Program-made: the position numbers and the translations under genes
Source of the DNA: Sporisorium sorghi
Taxonomy: Eukaryota > Basidiomycota > Ustilaginomycetes > Ustilaginales > Ustilaginaceae
Length of the DNA stretch: 64,000 bases
Assembly: GCA_023212695.1 (NCBI GenBank)
Contig: JALCCG010000019.1
Coordinates: 62,001-126,000, forward strand
Direction of reading: 5' to 3'
Notes under the pieces: model-generated
What the model was told of the DNA's origin: nothing
The model's database searches: none
Seen by the model: the letters and a program-made list of their open reading frames with translations, nothing else
Shown here: one piece after another, positions 14,804 to 23,666 of the stretch
Layout: each line of letters opens with the position of its first letter
Position numbering within the stretch: position 1 is the stretch's first letter

Positions 14804-17788
14804 ATGCAGCAAGAGGAAGAAGAAAGATCGATGTCATTGCTAACTGCTCTATATCGAAAATATTGGGTGGATAATCGCGAGCGGGTAATGGAATTTTACC
14901 GTAAATATTTCCATACCATTTTTGTTACCTTGTTGATGATATTGAACCTGATGACGGGCTATTCAGCTATCATTATCTATCTTTCGCAATGGAAGCATAA
15001 TTCAGGCAGTGTCGAGACGTTTCTCACGCTTTTTTTTGAAAGCCCACCTGATTTCCTAATCCAGCTGATGAGTATACCATTCATTGATTTGGAAAGTCAT
15101 ATGATTTGGTGGTGTCTCTTTTTCTTGAATCTACCGATATTTACTTGGTTTTATTCGACTGTAACTCAACCAATTAAAAAGGGATACACTACCTTGATAG
15201 ACTGGAAAGGTCAAAAAGGACGAATTATCTCAGTAGCGATAAATGGATTTGCTTTACTCGCACATTATTGTGCTGTATTTGCTTGGTACGTGGAGCATTA
15301 CATGTTTGATTTTTTTGCAGGAATCCAATCTGATAAAGAGTACCTAGCAGTAAAATCAATGGCGAGTTTTGGGTATATCTTGATGGCCGTGCCTGTGTTT
15401 ATTTGCATAACAGGTTTTTATTTGTTATTAAAACAATTTCTAATGAATGAAGACTTGCGGAAGATGTTCTTTACATGGGAATTCGGTCCTTTGGCAAGAC
15501 AATCATTCTCATTACGTAATAATAAAGCAGACGTTATTATTGGATGGGATAAGGCGACAAAAAAACCTATTGTTTTAGTTGAGGAATCACGATATCTCCA
15601 TGAACTTGTTGTGGGGGCAACAGGTACAGGCAAAACCTCTACCACCATTCTAACTAGGATAGTACAAGATCTAATTCGTATCGCAAGAGGAAGAAAGATG
15701 GGTGTGTGTGTACTAGAACCAAAGGGGGATCTTATTCGCGATGTTCTTAGTCTCTGCGAGAAATTAGGTATTCCAAAAAGCAAAATCAAGGTAGTAGATC
15801 CCACGGATCTAATTCATTCAACAAAGTTTAATCCGTTTGTCGGTCCTTTAGAAAAAGCAGCAGAAACGTTCAGAGGAGTACTCGATGCTCTTACTGGCGA
15901 CCAAGACAAATTTTTTAAAGATCAACAAGGTGAGACTGCTGCTTTATATACTATGCTCGGTAAAATAAGATACGGTAATATGTTTTCTATTATTCATATG
16001 CAAAAAATGTATACAGATCCGCGTTACTTGGCTGACGTGACAGAAGAAGTAAGAGCTTGGATTATAAAAAATTTAGAAAATCCAACGTTAACAGAGGAAA
16101 CTCGCATTTTATTAGATCGATATGACAGAGTTTGTTCTTATTTTGAGGATGAAGTAATCCAATTAAAAACTTGGAAAGATAAAGATAAAATTATGCCGGT
16201 TCTATATCCAGACGGTCATAAATATGAAGGAAGACAAGTAGTTGAGAATTTGAAAGATAAATTTATTTCTGGTGCAAAAAAATATGTGAATGATATCTGT
16301 ATGAATGCCATGCTAGCTGAACTTATGGTTGCGAACGATGATGATGAAGTACTCGATATCGATAAATTTTTGGATGAGGGTGGGGTTCTTTTAGTCAATA
16401 CTGCACTGGGAGAACTTGAAGAATTAAGTATGATGTTCGGTCAATTCTTTATTCGTCAGTTTCAATCCGCTGTCTTTAGGAGACCTCCAGAGTTAGATGG
16501 ATACAAACGGTGCCCTATACTTTTTGATATTGATGAATTTCCTCTTTTCATCAACGAAGCGTTTGAACGTTTACTTACACTTGGTCGCTCATATTATGTA
16601 GGTACCCTAATTGCAATTCAATCATTGGGGCAGCTAGAGTCCGTAGTCCGAGGCTATGAAAGAACAATCATGTCTAATGCCTCCAACAAAACGGTATTTG
16701 GTCGCGGTCAGATTTCGGATAATGAGTTGTTTAGTAAACAGTTTGGAGAAGAAGCACAGGTAGAGGAAAGTATGAATGAATCCGTCACACCAGTCAGCCA
16801 ACCGAATCCAAGTTTAGGGTACCGTTATAATACAGCACGCCAATTAGCTCCCCGATTTACGCCAACTGACATTATGGAGCAAGAATTTAAAGGATTCATC
16901 GTACAAATGGTTAAACCAGACGGTGCAATAGAAGTACCAATACAAGCATACGGGAAATTTATTTCTGAGACTAAGTTTCTAAAACGATTTGTTAAAATTG
17001 GACAGGCTGAATTAGAAACAAGTAAATACAAGGGTCTGGGTGACCCGATGAACTGGATTCAAAAACTTGCGATTGATACAGTGGAAAAGTTAAGTCCATT
17101 TGAGTTGTTGGATAAGCTCACCAAAAAAGAACAAACTGAGGAACCTTTATCTGATGGAGATAATAGGGTGGAATCGTCAGAAGAAACTGAATCAATTGCA
17201 CACGAAATGAATCAGAATCAAAAACAAAATGCACTTCCTGTTAGAACTGATGATGTTGAAGAAACCGAAGTTTTTGATGAAGGTGTCAGTTCATCAGTCG
17301 AAAGATATAATTCAAAATCTGCAAATTCAGAACTAATCGATTGGAAAATAGAAATGCCGGCCGCTCCAGATCCTACGGATGACGTTAATGAATATGAAGG
17401 AGGGATTCATTTCAATGGAAATAATCCAGGGTCAACAGATTCTCCAGGTGAACAACATATAACTTGGATGGATTTACCTGTTCTCTCTGAACCAAACGCC
17501 CAAACTGGAACTGCAATTGAGAATTTGATTCGGGAAGTCACAGTAGGACAAGAACAAACCGCAATGGATCATGGATCACTTGAAGATAAAATAGCAAAAG
17601 AGTGGAGTCTGGATGACCTTATGGCATCTGACGCAATAGATGTAAATTCAAGTAATAATCCACATACTCCGCAGGAAACTCATGTTCAACATGAAAAGGT
17701 TAAAGAAATCGAATCGGTGGTAAATAACCAAGATGATTTAGTCCCAGAAACATTAACCGGCATCATAATAGAGGAAGACGACGTTTAG
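14804..17788 (+). CDS. VirD4/TraG-type conjugative coupling protein
   Basis: A 994 aa hexameric ATPase expected at the inner face of the membrane, where it links the relaxosome to the transfer channel. Four hydrophobic helices at about 37-60, 100-122, 142-165 and 188-212. Walker A VGATGTGKT near 269-277, Walker B ILFDIDEFPLF near 570. Standard TraG/TraD C-terminal ATPase motifs (GRSYYVGTLIAIQSL) follow. The last ~230 residues are an acidic, low-complexity tail that may bind partners. The ATG follows GGAG. Longer than typical VirD4 (about 650 aa) because of the tail and four-helix N-terminus. Confidence 0.92.
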   Translation: MQQEEEERSMSLLTALYRKYWVDNRERVMEFYRKYFHTIFVTLLMILNLMTGYSAIIIYLSQWKHNSGSVETFLTLFFESPPDFLIQLMSIPFIDLESHMIWWCLFFLNLPIFTWFYSTVTQPIKKGYTTLIDWKGQKGRIISVAINGFALLAHYCAVFAWYVEHYMFDFFAGIQSDKEYLAVKSMASFGYILMAVPVFICITGFYLLLKQFLMNEDLRKMFFTWEFGPLARQSFSLRNNKADVIIGWDKATKKPIVLVEESRYLHELVVGATGTGKTSTTILTRIVQDLIRIARGRKMGVCVLEPKGDLIRDVLSLCEKLGIPKSKIKVVDPTDLIHSTKFNPFVGPLEKAAETFRGVLDALTGDQDKFFKDQQGETAALYTMLGKIRYGNMFSIIHMQKMYTDPRYLADVTEEVRAWIIKNLENPTLTEETRILLDRYDRVCSYFEDEVIQLKTWKDKDKIMPVLYPDGHKYEGRQVVENLKDKFISGAKKYVNDICMNAMLAELMVANDDDEVLDIDKFLDEGGVLLVNTALGELEELSMMFGQFFIRQFQSAVFRRPPELDGYKRCPILFDIDEFPLFINEAFERLLTLGRSYYVGTLIAIQSLGQLESVVRGYERTIMSNASNKTVFGRGQISDNELFSKQFGEEAQVEESMNESVTPVSQPNPSLGYRYNTARQLAPRFTPTDIMEQEFKGFIVQMVKPDGAIEVPIQAYGKFISETKFLKRFVKIGQAELETSKYKGLGDPMNWIQKLAIDTVEKLSPFELLDKLTKKEQTEEPLSDGDNRVESSEETESIAHEMNQNQKQNALPVRTDDVEETEVFDEGVSSSVERYNSKSANSELIDWKIEMPAAPDPTDDVNEYEGGIHFNGNNPGSTDSPGEQHITWMDLPVLSEPNAQTGTAIENLIREVTVGQEQTAMDHGSLEDKIAKEWSLDDLMASDAIDVNSSNNPHTPQETHVQHEKVKEIESVVNNQDDLVPETLTGIIIEEDDV

Positions 17789-17902
17789 TTGACAACTCAT
17801 TTAGAACCAAATACTATTGAGTTAGTAAATTTATAATGAACGAAAAAGAGGGAGCACCTCTAAGTGTCGGGCCAAAAGCCCGTTCTTAGAGGTGCTCTTT
17901 TT
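17789..17902 (+). promoter_or_regulatory. Class A leader (A6)
   Basis: TTGACA (17789-17794), 17 bp, TACTAT (17812-17817). Small hairpin GAGG-GAGCA-CCTC (17848-17860). Terminator 17852-17902 pairs GAGCACCTCTAAG with CTTAGAGGTGCTC around CGGGC/GCCCG. Confidence 0.85.
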
Positions 17903-17952
17903 CTTCGTCGTCCATCAAATCTAAAAACTTATAACAAGGGAAGGTGCTTTTG

Positions 17953-18864
17953 ATGACAAAACGAACTGTTTCACGACATATCGATGAGGAACTGAATGAG
18001 CAAATGGTAACATGGTTATCACTTCGAGAAGCGAAAAACCGTAAACGGGTACTTTATGCTAAGGCGGTTGGCTTGGAGGAGATTTCCCTTGGTGATCTCA
18101 GAATGGAGTGCTTAAAGCTAAATTATGAAGGGGTTTACGGCTATCTTCCCCGAAACAAAATCGATGATTATGAATTCAAAGGTCTCCATAATTTTATGGG
18201 TAAAACTTTTGAGTTTGTAGTAGAGACCCTTATAACAGAACCAGACGAGCAAGTGGGTACATTTGTAGCTAACCGGATTGAAGCTCTGAAATTATCAGCA
18301 AATCGATTCTGGAACAATGCTCAGGTAGGAGAGATCTACGAGGCTTTTATTCGTGGTATTGACCCTTACCATCTTTACATCCTAGTGGAAGGTGTACAGG
18401 TTAAGTTGCATCGTTCTGAGGTAGGTTACAGTTTGTATGACGATCTTCGTGAAGTATATAGTATCGGGGATAGCATTGAAGTGAAGATTCTCGAACTCGG
18501 AAAACCCAATGAGGAGAATTCTGAAGGCACGCTTCAAGTAAGTGCTAAGATTCTTAATCAGGATCCATGGGACAATATCGGCAATTACAAGGAACGAATG
18601 TTTTATCTGGCCGAGCTCAAGCGCATTCATCCAGTTCATGGGATGTTCTTAGAACTTGAGCCGGGGCTGAGTGTGTTGACTTATTTTCCTGCCGGTACAC
18701 GAGGGAGAAAGTTTAAACCAGGTGATGAATTGGAAGTCAAAATTAAAACAATCGATGTAGAAAAGCGGGAGATCTTTGGCACCATTGTACTCCCACGAAA
18801 TAAAATCGGGGCAAATAATCCTTCATTTAGGAATAGTGGTATCCGTCGAGGCAACAGAGGTTAA
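17953..18864 (+). CDS. S1-like RNA-binding-fold protein, 303 aa
   Basis: Soluble protein with three OB/S1-like segments: about 40-105 (GVYGYLPRNKIDD), about 118-200 (QVGEIYEAFIRGIDPYHLYI ... GDSIEVKILEL) and about 215-285 (GMFLELEPGLSVLTY ... PGDELEVKIKTIDVEKREIF). The G.v.eg..v.....G..v.v.v..id pattern is that of S1 domains, which bind RNA or ssDNA. Start at ATG 17953 after GGGAAGGTG; a GTG inside that site is not used. Basic C-terminal tail (RRGNRG). Three bases separate it from the next gene, with which it is co-transcribed behind leader A6. A candidate for the leader-binding factor, by inference only. Confidence 0.65.
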   Translation: MTKRTVSRHIDEELNEQMVTWLSLREAKNRKRVLYAKAVGLEEISLGDLRMECLKLNYEGVYGYLPRNKIDDYEFKGLHNFMGKTFEFVVETLITEPDEQVGTFVANRIEALKLSANRFWNNAQVGEIYEAFIRGIDPYHLYILVEGVQVKLHRSEVGYSLYDDLREVYSIGDSIEVKILELGKPNEENSEGTLQVSAKILNQDPWDNIGNYKERMFYLAELKRIHPVHGMFLELEPGLSVLTYFPAGTRGRKFKPGDELEVKIKTIDVEKREIFGTIVLPRNKIGANNPSFRNSGIRRGNRG

Positions 18865-18867
18865 TCT

Positions 18868-20013
18868 ATGTCTCAAGAACAGCTTCTATCTTTTGATCAG
18901 CACCAACATGCTGGTACAGGGGGAGTGGAGAAGACCTCTTCACTCCTCCTAACGCCACCAGTGGCTCAAGAAAATCCTTATAAAGACTCGTTGTGCCCCA
19001 ACGATCTAATGGACTTTCTGTTGCCGAACGGAGAGCTTTTCGGATGTTTTGCTGACCCTTATGCGACCATGTATTACCATAATCCAAATGAAGGCCAACG
19101 TGCGGGCCGATATTGGCTACAGGAAAGAATCGAAGATGGAACATTTACTGAGCGTGAAATTCGATTGTTGGATTTCCTTTCAAATGTCCGAATTGCAACC
19201 CGTAGTCAAATTCGTAGGGTGGTGTTTAAAGAAACCGATGATGATAAAGTTGTCATTGAGTTCTTAAAAAAATGCCGACGGACGGGTATCCTATGTGCTT
19301 TTAGCTGGGTAACTCCACTTAAGAATAATAGGAAGAAACCCCTAGTCTACGCACTAACAAAAGCAGGCTATGATGCAGCCGAGATCATTTTAAAACGGAA
19401 GTTGGCCGAGGATTTCTGGTTTCAACCGATTGAGCTTCAGGCAGGTAGAGGCCCAGAAATGGCTCCCCTATTCCTTGATCTTGTATCAGCTGAAATCTAC
19501 AGTGAACTTAGCAAAATTGATCGTCTCATTTCATGGCAGAGAAACCCTCTAATTCGATTGAAAAATGGTCAAGTACATCACCCGACAGCAACTTTCCAGG
19601 TTATAAAAGATGCAGGTGAAATGCGGATATTTTGGGTTGAGACTGTTCGAGCAGGTAAGGACTGGGTTGGAAAGGTAAAGAATCGATTTCAAAAAACCCA
19701 AAACGCGATAGATCATGTAAATGGATTTCAAAAACCGACTCGTGTGATCGTCGTAGCTGATGGTGATTCAAGGATTCCTTTTTTAGCACAACTTGCAAAG
19801 CAGTATATGCCTAATGTTGAAGTTCGATTTACTACGGATGAACGCCTGATCCAAGGCCTTGGTTCTGACACGTTTTTGGCTTGGGATTTTGATTCAAATA
19901 GTCTTATTGTCAAGAGAATCGGTTTCCTCCAATCAGGAGCAACAGGTATGACAGCATCCGAATATCTTAACTCTCAAATGAGTGAACCGGATGAAGATGA
20001 ATTTGAGGAATAA
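18868..20013 (+). CDS. Replication-relaxation-like protein (winged helix)
   Basis: 381 aa. Residues about 95-170 (FTEREIRLLDFLSNVRIATR, then RRVVF, KKCRRTGILCAF, PLVYALTKAGYDAA) have the order of the PF13814 replication-relaxation family: winged helix, short linker, YxLTxxG. The later domain (about 190-330) resembles a nuclease-like alpha/beta fold (RLISWQRNPLIR, KPTRVIVVADG). Such proteins accompany conjugation and replication modules and are thought to act with the relaxase. No HUH relaxase is visible nearby, so this could be part of the DNA-processing complex. Translationally coupled to the S1-like gene. Confidence 0.65.
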   Translation: MSQEQLLSFDQHQHAGTGGVEKTSSLLLTPPVAQENPYKDSLCPNDLMDFLLPNGELFGCFADPYATMYYHNPNEGQRAGRYWLQERIEDGTFTEREIRLLDFLSNVRIATRSQIRRVVFKETDDDKVVIEFLKKCRRTGILCAFSWVTPLKNNRKKPLVYALTKAGYDAAEIILKRKLAEDFWFQPIELQAGRGPEMAPLFLDLVSAEIYSELSKIDRLISWQRNPLIRLKNGQVHHPTATFQVIKDAGEMRIFWVETVRAGKDWVGKVKNRFQKTQNAIDHVNGFQKPTRVIVVADGDSRIPFLAQLAKQYMPNVEVRFTTDERLIQGLGSDTFLAWDFDSNSLIVKRIGFLQSGATGMTASEYLNSQMSEPDEDEFEE

Positions 20014-20038
20014 TCCCTTTAATCGAACTCAATGACAA

Positions 20039-20070
20039 GACAACCGGGGAATTACTTCGGTTGTTTTTTG
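20039..20070 (+). terminator. Intrinsic terminator
   Basis: ACAACCG (20040-20046) pairs with CGGTTGT (20058-20064), followed by TTTTTT; the flanking GACA/TGTC extends it. Confidence 0.85.
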
Positions 20071-20248
20071 TCATGCTTATGCTTCATTTTATATGGTACA
20101 CTTGTTCAACGATAAGGAAAAAATCAGTTGGATACTACTGAACGGGAATGAGAAACGCGGCGTCAATGTAGTTTTGACTTAATCGATAGCTCTTCTTTTT
20201 CCCATAGAATTATGATATTATATCAATAAATCAAATGATTTTTTATGG

Positions 20249-20367
20249 GTCTCGCCAAGCGGCATAAGGACTATATGATGTAGCTATTTCTTGTAAGCGA
20301 AGAATGGCCATTTAAGGTATTAACACCTCTTAAAAGGGAATTGTTAATGCTTTAAATGGCCTTTTTT
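20249..20367 (+). promoter_or_regulatory. Class B leader (B1) of the primase gene
   Basis: Hairpin 20249-20271: outer GTCT/GGAC, C, inner GCC/GGC, loop AAGC, ATAA on the 3' side. Terminator 20305-20367 (GGCCATTTAA with TTTAAATGGCC, TTTTTT). TCACAACCCA follows at 20376-20385. Confidence 0.85.
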
Positions 20368-20417
20368 GGCTTCTATCACAACCCATTTGAGTATTCTCCA
20401 ATGAAAGGAAGGATTAC

Positions 20418-21731
20418 ATGAAGTATTTGTCTCAAGAAACGATTGATATGGTCAAGAAGGTATCTGTGTACGAACTCGCAGATGTATTGGGGTATGATCT
20501 TAGGAGGTCCGGAAACCATTGGAATCTCAGGTGCCCGAACCCAAATCATCAGGAAAAAACACCGGATACTTATATCAAAATTTCTACTGGGTATTATAAG
20601 TGTTATGGTGGAGGTGGCTGCGGACCCGAAGGTGATGCAATCAATTTTTACAGTTGGCATCACTTTGAAGGTTATGATTCAAAGAAAGATTTTTATCGTT
20701 CAGTTGAGGGAATAGCGAAACTGATGGGGATCCCGGTTCAATATCGAGATGGTACCATCTTGATGGATGAATCGCGACCTACCTACGTCCCAAGGGACAG
20801 ACCCAAGGTCCCCGTAATTCCGGCTGCTTCTGCTGATGTCTGTGATCGAACCTATCGAAGATTCTTAGATTTGTGTCCCGTTTTTGATGAACATTTAGAC
20901 GAATGGCTTGGATCTAAACGTCAGTATACACGAGAACAAATTGGTGCTATAGGTCTAAGATCCATTCCTAAAACACTGGACCATGCAAAAAAAATTGTTG
21001 ATACACTGATATCCGAAGGTTATCAAATTGAGAGAGTACCTGGCTTTACTCAGTTTCTTAGGAATGGCGGAAATCCTAATCGCGAAGAGGACTGGTTTTG
21101 GTTAATAGCAGGTAAGGGGAAATATTATATTCCGGTACGCGATGACTTGGGACGAATTATTCGTCTTCGCATCAGAACAAATTACGATAATAAGAAGAAA
21201 TATGTCTGGTTCTCTTCAGCTCCTGTAAACGAAGGAGATTTTATCAGAAGAGGAGGAGCTGAATCGGGTGCGCCTATTAATGTTGTACTCCCTTCAAAGG
21301 TTATGGCCATCTGGGAACCAGGAACTGATATATCTGCAATTTATAAAATTCAGAAAGCACTTATTATTGAAGGAGAGCATAAGAGTTATATTTCAGCGGA
21401 TCGATTAAATATGCTTGTTTTTGGTATTCCTGGGGTGGGTAACTTTCGTGAGGTGCTCCCACTACTTAAAAAATATGGGATAAAGGAAGTTGCAATCGCG
21501 TATGATATTGACGCGTTTCATGATGAGAAAAAACCTACCGGGAAAAATGAACAAGTATTTAAACAACTTGTTAACTTGGGAAAACAGTTAATCAGTGAAG
21601 AGGGCATACATACCGAATTATGGGCCTGGAATCCGAAGGACGGTAAAGGATTGGATGATCTTCTTATAAATTTAAAATTTCCTGTTGTTACGGATCTAAG
21701 AACAAACGAACGACTACCATTTGCAATTTAA
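20418..21731 (+). CDS. Plasmid DNA primase (CHC2 zinc finger, Toprim-like)
   Basis: 437 aa, starting at ATG after AAAGGAAGG. Zinc ribbon of the CHC2 type: Cys39, His44, Cys62, Cys68 (LRCPNPNHQEKTPD ... YYKCYGGGGCG). The C-terminal half has a Toprim-like core as in DUF3854 proteins: ALIIEGEHKSYISADRL with Glu near 318 and VAIAYDIDAF near 360. It would synthesise primers for plasmid replication or for the transferred strand. Shorter than DnaG, with no DnaB-binding domain. Transcribed behind a class B leader. Confidence 0.85.
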   Translation: MKYLSQETIDMVKKVSVYELADVLGYDLRRSGNHWNLRCPNPNHQEKTPDTYIKISTGYYKCYGGGGCGPEGDAINFYSWHHFEGYDSKKDFYRSVEGIAKLMGIPVQYRDGTILMDESRPTYVPRDRPKVPVIPAASADVCDRTYRRFLDLCPVFDEHLDEWLGSKRQYTREQIGAIGLRSIPKTLDHAKKIVDTLISEGYQIERVPGFTQFLRNGGNPNREEDWFWLIAGKGKYYIPVRDDLGRIIRLRIRTNYDNKKKYVWFSSAPVNEGDFIRRGGAESGAPINVVLPSKVMAIWEPGTDISAIYKIQKALIIEGEHKSYISADRLNMLVFGIPGVGNFREVLPLLKKYGIKEVAIAYDIDAFHDEKKPTGKNEQVFKQLVNLGKQLISEEGIHTELWAWNPKDGKGLDDLLINLKFPVVTDLRTNERLPFAI

Positions 21732-21771
21732 GTTTTGATTTTCTTAAACAATGAATGAGTAATTATAAAAA

Positions 21772-21802
21772 AAGGGCGAAGCGCAGTGCTCCGCTCTTTT
21801 TT
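21772..21802 (+). terminator. Terminator/attenuator between primase and next gene
   Basis: AGGGCGAAGC pairs with GCTCCGCTCT before TTTTTTT. A small GCG-AAG-CGC hairpin lies in its 5' arm, so it may be a divergent class A leader for the gene at 21831. Confidence 0.7.
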
Positions 21803-21830
21803 TATATCTTTTTAAAGGAGAAGAATAGAT

Positions 21831-23084
21831 ATGAATTATTACACTATAAAAGCAAGAGAACATGAAAGATTGTTTTCAAAAAAAGCAAAAGAAGGCATGA
21901 TGCTTACCACAGGAAATGGAAAAGTGAATTTCATTGAGAGTATCACCAACAAGTATGTTTTCTTTAAAACTGAACAAAGCAAAAATCTAATTAAAGTTCC
22001 ACGGGAAAAAATAAGAAGTGCTATAGAGTATTTACTCTACAGAAGAGCGGTTACACGAGAGAAGTTGGGTGATTTCTACAAATTTAATAGTTTTCTCATG
22101 GGGTTGCTCCGTCAAATGTTCGTACATTTGAGTGACCTAGCCAAGATGAAAAAAAGTTTAGGTAAGAGAAGCATCATGCGTTTAGTACTTAAAGGTACAC
22201 GTTTTTATTTCGCCGGAGCTGATAGAAGTCCTGGTGATCTTGCCATGATACAGCAGCATGGAGGACGGTTTGTATTGTTCTCTTATTGGAATCTTCGAAC
22301 GGACAAACACGAAACATGGAAATATCACATCAAAAAATTGGGTTTAAAGGTTCTTTTAGATTCTGGTGAATATAGCATGCATCGATTACGAAAAAGGATC
22401 GATGTCGTCCAAGATCGATTGCAAACTATGCAGGAAGGGACGAGCAATTGGTCAAAACAAATCTCTGAACTACGCAAATTAGAGGCTAAAAGCCAACATC
22501 CTGTGAGAATAACGGATTACGCAGAGTTTATCTTAAGACATCAGTCTGTTTTGTTTGATGTATTTAACCTAGATAAAACAGGAGATCCGGAGGAATCAAT
22601 GTTTAATCTGAATTATCTGTATAGAAGAGGGATCAAGGCAATTCCAATTTGGCATCCACAATCCCCCATGGATGCTCTTGATACTCTTGTAAGGGATGGG
22701 AGGGGGTTTGATGTCATCGCGATTGGTGGCCTATTAAGCCTAAAAGAAGAAGAGAGGCACAGAATAGTGAACACAGTCATGGAGCGTTACGGGGAGCATC
22801 AAAATTTTCATCTCTTAGGCTGCAGCAGCCCCCTTATTTTTAAAGGGGAAACTTTTCAGTGTGACTCTACTGGGGCGCTTATGGGAAGAAGATACATGAC
22901 GGTTATAACTGAGCATGGTCATATAAAAACAGATGAAGTTTACCCTGAACAAAAATGGACAGAAGAAAAATGTCTTGCTTTCAATATACAAAAGTTGTCT
23001 AGTCTTGAAGATTATCATACTACTCAGCAGCTAGAGATACTAATGCCACCGGCGCTAACATCGGAAGCAATTACGTTATTCTAA
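21831..23084 (+). CDS. TGT/DpdA-like base transglycosylase candidate
   Basis: 417 aa, ATG after AAAGGAG. Features recalling the tRNA-guanine transglycosylase superfamily: VLLDSGEYSM near 175-184 (family DSGGF, nucleophile-type Asp177), DYAEFI and FDVFNLDKTGDPEES near 225-255, DVIAIGGLLS near 300, and CDSTGALMGRRYM near 344 (family DSTxWl.g.R.G, Asp345). The zinc Cys cluster of bacterial TGT is not evident. Phage DpdA enzymes of this superfamily insert 7-deazaguanine into DNA. N-terminal 110 residues are basic and unrelated. The assignment is by eye and could be wrong; no queuosine-precursor genes are present in the window. Confidence 0.45.
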   Translation: MNYYTIKAREHERLFSKKAKEGMMLTTGNGKVNFIESITNKYVFFKTEQSKNLIKVPREKIRSAIEYLLYRRAVTREKLGDFYKFNSFLMGLLRQMFVHLSDLAKMKKSLGKRSIMRLVLKGTRFYFAGADRSPGDLAMIQQHGGRFVLFSYWNLRTDKHETWKYHIKKLGLKVLLDSGEYSMHRLRKRIDVVQDRLQTMQEGTSNWSKQISELRKLEAKSQHPVRITDYAEFILRHQSVLFDVFNLDKTGDPEESMFNLNYLYRRGIKAIPIWHPQSPMDALDTLVRDGRGFDVIAIGGLLSLKEEERHRIVNTVMERYGEHQNFHLLGCSSPLIFKGETFQCDSTGALMGRRYMTVITEHGHIKTDEVYPEQKWTEEKCLAFNIQKLSSLEDYHTTQQLEILMPPALTSEAITLF

Positions 23085-23101
23085 TTCTAGGAGTGATTAA
23101 T

Positions 23102-23290
23102 TTGCAACAGATATTAGATACGATACTGAATACACCCTCATATATCTTAATTGCTATTACTTTGGTAATCGTCATTATTTTTGCACGAAAAACCATGAGA
23201 ATCCTTCGGAAATTCGCAAGTATAGCTTTCTCGATACTTACCATCTTCAAGCTATTACATATGCTGAATTTAATGGACATACTGAAGTAA
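23102..23290 (+). CDS. Small membrane protein, 62 aa
   Basis: TTG at 23102, 8 nt after AGGAG; an in-frame GTG inside that site is unlikely to be used. One strong helix (SYILIAITLVIVIIF) and a second weaker one. It directly follows the TGT-like gene, probably in the same transcript, and ends at a terminator. Confidence 0.6.
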   Translation: MQQILDTILNTPSYILIAITLVIVIIFARKTMRILRKFASIAFSILTIFKLLHMLNLMDILK

Positions 23291-23300
23291 GACCAAAACG

Positions 23301-23334
23301 AAAAAACTCCCCAGTCTATATGAGGAGTTTTTTC
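23301..23334 (+). terminator. Intrinsic terminator
   Basis: AAAAAACTCC pairs with GGAGTTTTTT, symmetrical and usable on both strands. Confidence 0.85.
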
Positions 23335-23506
23335 GTATTTGTTCCTTTGGGCTACTTGATCATAACTCACTTGTTATCAATGAAAGAGATGTATTCCGCC
23401 GTTTTATGTTTCAATTTATAAGAAGGATACTCCATCCCGTCTTCAAAAACAAACAGAGATCCCTTCATTAGAAGAGACCTCCGTTATCCGTGCTTTGCGC
23501 TCTTGG

Positions 23507-23516
23507 TCACAACCCA
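23507..23516 (+). repeat. Conserved 10-mer TCACAACCCA (fifth copy)
   Basis: The same 10-mer lies just after the terminators of class B leaders B1, B4, B5 and B10 (20376, 28859, 47170, 3290). Here no complete leader precedes it, so this may be the end of a truncated one. The next start codon is at 23544. Confidence 0.6.
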
Positions 23517-23543
23517 TTGCTTCCAAGGAAGTGCGAGCAACCG

Positions 23544-23666
23544 ATGCAAGGTTGCTATGTGGTTATTGTAAATGATTCACAAGGTAAACGTCAAATTTTT
23601 CTGCGTTTATGTTGTTCAAATGAAATTATCTTGGCTTTTGATGGTGTTTTGATGGTTTGGGGATAA
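23544..23666 (+). CDS. Possible small protein, 40 aa
   Basis: MQGCYVVIVNDSQGKRQIFL then a short beta-rich end. It follows a TCACAACCCA element, as other class B genes do, and its YVVIVNDSQGKRQ resembles the IVYVDNTGKITQR of the SOS gene at 2877. The ribosome site (CCAAGGAAG) is distant. It overlaps the 3' end of the opposite-strand gene, so it may be a remnant. Confidence 0.35.
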   Translation: MQGCYVVIVNDSQGKRQIFLRLCCSNEIILAFDGVLMVWG

